The notes below the pieces were generated by a model. That model saw only the letters and a list, made by a program, of their open reading frames with translations, searched no databases and was not told the DNA's origin. 64,000 bases of DNA from Parvibaculaceae bacterium Mf 1.05b.01 (GTDB lineage Bacteria > Pseudomonadota > Alphaproteobacteria > Parvibaculales > Parvibaculaceae), in NCBI GenBank assembly GCA_000509225.1, contig BAOK01000002.1:786001-850000 (forward strand), written 5' to 3'. Below are positions 61,840 to 64,000 of the stretch, piece by piece. The translations under genes were made by a program, and so were the position numbers. Within the stretch, counting starts at the first letter, position 1. Every line of letters starts with the position of its first letter.

Positions 61840-63495
61840 CTATTGGGAACTGGTCTCGTCTGCATCGGCGGTCAGTTCAGCTTCAGCCATCTGCGTCATA
61901 GAGGGTGCCTCCGCCATCATCGTATTGATGTTGGTGCGCGCTTCCTGGAAGGCGGCCAGTTGCTGGCCGGACAATGTGCGTCCTGTTGGGACGCGGATGC
62001 GCTGTGGGTTCACCTTGTTGCCATTGTGGATCACTTCATAGTGCAAGTGCGGGCCGGTTGAGCGGCCGGTCGTTCCCACATAGCCAATCACCTGACCCTG
62101 GCGAACACGGACACCTTTACGGATGCCTCGGCCATAGCCGCGCATGTGCGCATAGGCAGTCTGGTATCCGTTGGCGTGACGAATGCGAACATAGTTGCCA
62201 AAGCTGCCATTGCGTTGTGCCATCTCGATGGTACCGCTACCGGCTGCGTAGATCGGCGTGCCGCTTGGCGCTGCGAAGTCTGTGCCTGCGTGAAGGCGTG
62301 TATATCCGAGAATTGGATGACGACGGTTGCCAAAGCTTGAGGAGATACGAGCGCCATCAATTGGCGTCTTCATCAGGAACTTCCGCATGGAGCGTCCCTG
62401 CTCGTCGAAATAATCCCAGTTGCCGCCATCGCTTGGCTCGTGGCGCCACAGGCGCCGTTCTTTGCCGCGCACATTCATTGAGGCATAGAGAACATCGCCT
62501 TCTCGGACGGGTGTTCCATCTTCGTCATACTCACGGGTGAAGAACACTTCGAATGTGTCGCCCTGGCGAATTTCCCGTTGGAAGTCGATGTCGTAGGAAT
62601 ACATGCGGATCATCTCAACGGTGATCGCTGCAGGAATGCCTGCGTCAGCAGCGGCTAGAAAAAGACTGGAATTGATGGTGCCGCGTGCCTGGACGTGACC
62701 GGTTTCAAGTTCGGCGACAATTTCCATGCCTGCATAGTCGCCCTCATCGGTGCGGCTTACGGTGACGTGCCGATCTACATCGGTCTTCATGCTGAGGGAT
62801 GTAAGGCGGCGCGAAATTTCGCTGTCACCTTTGTCGGTCTCGGTTACATATTCCTCGAACGCCAATTCAAGCTCTTGGCCGGCGCGGACTTTGCGCGGAT
62901 CCTGAAGAGGCGTCATGGCGGCAATCGCACGATGTGCGTCCGCGCGGGCAGCGCCTGATTCAGTCAGGAGACCCATCAATGTGTCGCCGCGTCCAACAGA
63001 CACAGTCTCTGTTGCAGTCCGGCGAATGGGTTCGGTAACAAAGCTGTAAGCGGCGCCGAAACTGAGAGGCGCTGCCGAAACCGGTTCGGCAATTTCCTCC
63101 GCAAACGGATTGCTGAACAGGCTGGCTGTGTCGGCTTTTGCTTCGATCGGTTCAGGTGCTTCAGGTTGGGCTGCCAAAAGAGGCATGGTTGTCACGACAC
63201 GGACCGATGCCTCGCCGACGCTTTCAGAGACATCTGTGCGTGTTTGTGGGGAGACGAGCGATCCGATGGCGAGTGCACCCATGCCGAGCGTTAAAGCTGC
63301 TACAGCGGATGTGGCTGTGCCCCACCGTCCGCGATAGCCCATTGAACCGATTCTCGAGAAATCAGTGCCGGCTGACGCGGGCATTGATGCGCTGAGGCGC
63401 TTCGTGAAGCGTTGGAGCGCTTCTCCGGCCATTGAGGCTTTCTTCATCAGGCCTTCAAAGCGTGATGTTTCAAACTGACTATTTTGCACTGACAT
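61840..63495 (-). CDS. M23 family peptidoglycan endopeptidase
   Basis: This 551-aa protein has a cytoplasmic N-terminus, one transmembrane helix (about residues 60-82), a periplasmic region with a LysM-like SVGRGDTLMGLLTESGAARADAHRAIAAM segment, and an OapA/Csd3-type middle domain. The C-terminal LytM/M23 domain has a complete zinc site: TRLHAGTDFAAPSGT (His, Asp), then RSTGPHLHYEVIHNG (HLH). It cuts peptide cross-links in murein during growth. ATG 63495 is used (TTG at 63501 is possible). The bidirectional terminator lies 19 bases past its stop. Confidence 0.9.
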   Translation of the reverse strand: MSVQNSQFETSRFEGLMKKASMAGEALQRFTKRLSASMPASAGTDFSRIGSMGYRGRWGTATSAVAALTLGMGALAIGSLVSPQTRTDVSESVGEASVRVVTTMPLLAAQPEAPEPIEAKADTASLFSNPFAEEIAEPVSAAPLSFGAAYSFVTEPIRRTATETVSVGRGDTLMGLLTESGAARADAHRAIAAMTPLQDPRKVRAGQELELAFEEYVTETDKGDSEISRRLTSLSMKTDVDRHVTVSRTDEGDYAGMEIVAELETGHVQARGTINSSLFLAAADAGIPAAITVEMIRMYSYDIDFQREIRQGDTFEVFFTREYDEDGTPVREGDVLYASMNVRGKERRLWRHEPSDGGNWDYFDEQGRSMRKFLMKTPIDGARISSSFGNRRHPILGYTRLHAGTDFAAPSGTPIYAAGSGTIEMAQRNGSFGNYVRIRHANGYQTAYAHMRGYGRGIRKGVRVRQGQVIGYVGTTGRSTGPHLHYEVIHNGNKVNPQRIRVPTGRTLSGQQLAAFQEARTNINTMMAEAPSMTQMAEAELTADADETSSQ

Positions 63496-63951
63496 CCCCA
63501 AAATCGATCACTCAAACCCTCTGTGGCCCTTATCTCGCCATGGTACATTGCCTTACGTTTCGGCTATTCCATGCGACTTTTGAGCCACTTCGCACGATGC
63601 CGTGTGGCCATTCTTGTGTCAATGTGCGGGTCTTAAAAATCTTCCCGAAGCCCTTGAAAAGATTGAGTTTGTTGGCTCCAGGTGGTTTTCCATAATCGTG
63701 ATTGAGCCAAATTAAGCACAAGACTGTATGTCGACAGGCAGTATAGGGCGTCCCCATTTAAGACAGCCTTAATCATGATTGGGGTGGGTCTTGGAGGAGA
63801 TTGGCGCTTTCCGTAGAGTCAGCTTTGGGCGTTTTCTGCCAGATCGGCGGCCTCGCCTATTTGGCGCCTGGGACTCGTGCTCTCCCAAACTCCCCAATAA
63901 TCGGCAGAAAACCGGGAAAAATTGTTTTGTGAAAAAAGTTTGAAAAAGCGC
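63496..63951. other. intergenic region at the right edge
   Basis: About 455 bases between the M23 peptidase start and the edge promoter hold no gene I can support. Short open frames lack ribosome sites. The region contains an A-rich tract (63909-63948) just upstream of the promoter, like an UP element. Confidence 0.5.
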
Positions 63952-63980
63952 TTTACAGCTCGAGGGCGACCCCATATAAA
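63952..63980 (+). promoter_or_regulatory. strong promoter reading off the right edge, possibly of an rRNA operon
   Basis: -35 TTTACA (63952-63957) and -10 TATAAA (63975-63980) have a 17-base spacer. They are preceded by an A-rich, UP-element-like stretch (63909-63948) and followed by CCGCGCTCACCGACGAGGCG, a G/C-rich start resembling the discriminator and leader of rRNA operons. The gene it serves lies outside the window. Confidence 0.6.
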
Positions 63981-64000
63981 CCGCGCTCACCGACGAGGCG

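Noticed and set aside
1..64000. CRISPR array, prophage or insertion sequence
   Set aside because: No spaced direct repeats, no transposase or integrase other than XerD, and no phage structural genes were found.

Overview
The window looks like chromosomal DNA of an alphaproteobacterium. The gene content (CobS/CobT, MeaB, DUF1178, DUF4167, DUF3108, Flp pilin, an NDUFAF5-like methyltransferase, UbiG, EINtr) points to the Hyphomicrobiales/Parvibaculales side of the class, close to Parvibaculum-type marine bacteria. The genus is a guess. Coding density is high, and I saw no tRNA, CRISPR array, insertion sequence or prophage.

Left third (1-23.6 kb). The window opens inside the 3' end of a cobalamin-binding mutase gene. 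Two secreted DUF3108 paralogues and the mutase chaperone gene meaB follow, then rpmB with its own promoter and terminator, a VUT-like membrane protein, a phytase-like esterase, and a crotonase/TetR pair. Next come cobS-cobT, a J-domain protein divergent from bolA, aroK-aroB-corC, and a small membrane protein + 698-aa exported protein + xerD operon. accA, a PAS protein, two tandem epoxide hydrolases and a spinster-type MFS transporter close this part.

Middle (23.6-56.3 kb). A GST gene is followed by an accessory-looking pair: an AbiC-like membrane/coiled-coil protein and an acyltransferase-3/SGNH protein. A housekeeping block then runs secA, ppiC, argJ-GNAT-mutT-flp (translationally coupled), the NDUFAF5-like methyltransferase, comF-grxC-nit-DUF1178, ubiG, lysC, ptsP, rodZ-like, ispG, prfA-prmC, DUF4167 and clpB. 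Two units on the opposite strand interrupt this block. One is a BCCT transporter. The other is a cassette of a cytochrome c5-like lipoprotein, an aldonolactone-oxidase-type flavoprotein and a fold-III PLP enzyme, with a TetR regulator and a near-perfect palindrome abutting the cassette promoter.

Right end (56.3-64 kb). An exported alpha/beta hydrolase is followed by a compact MerR-controlled operon: a Cys-rich 140-aa protein, a MerF-like small membrane protein lacking the usual Cys pair, and YnfA. The regulatory region has the 19-bp promoter spacer and dyad typical of MerR control. PPK2, a crotonase, an AraC/GyrI regulator and an M23 peptidase follow. The last 50 bases carry a strong promoter reading off the right edge, possibly that of an rRNA operon.

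The most novel-looking items are the MerR/Cys-rich/MerF-like/YnfA operon, the cytochrome-flavoprotein-PLP cassette with its operator, the orphan Flp pilin coupled to argJ-mutT, the lysine-rich leader on ArgJ, and the AbiC-like protein.
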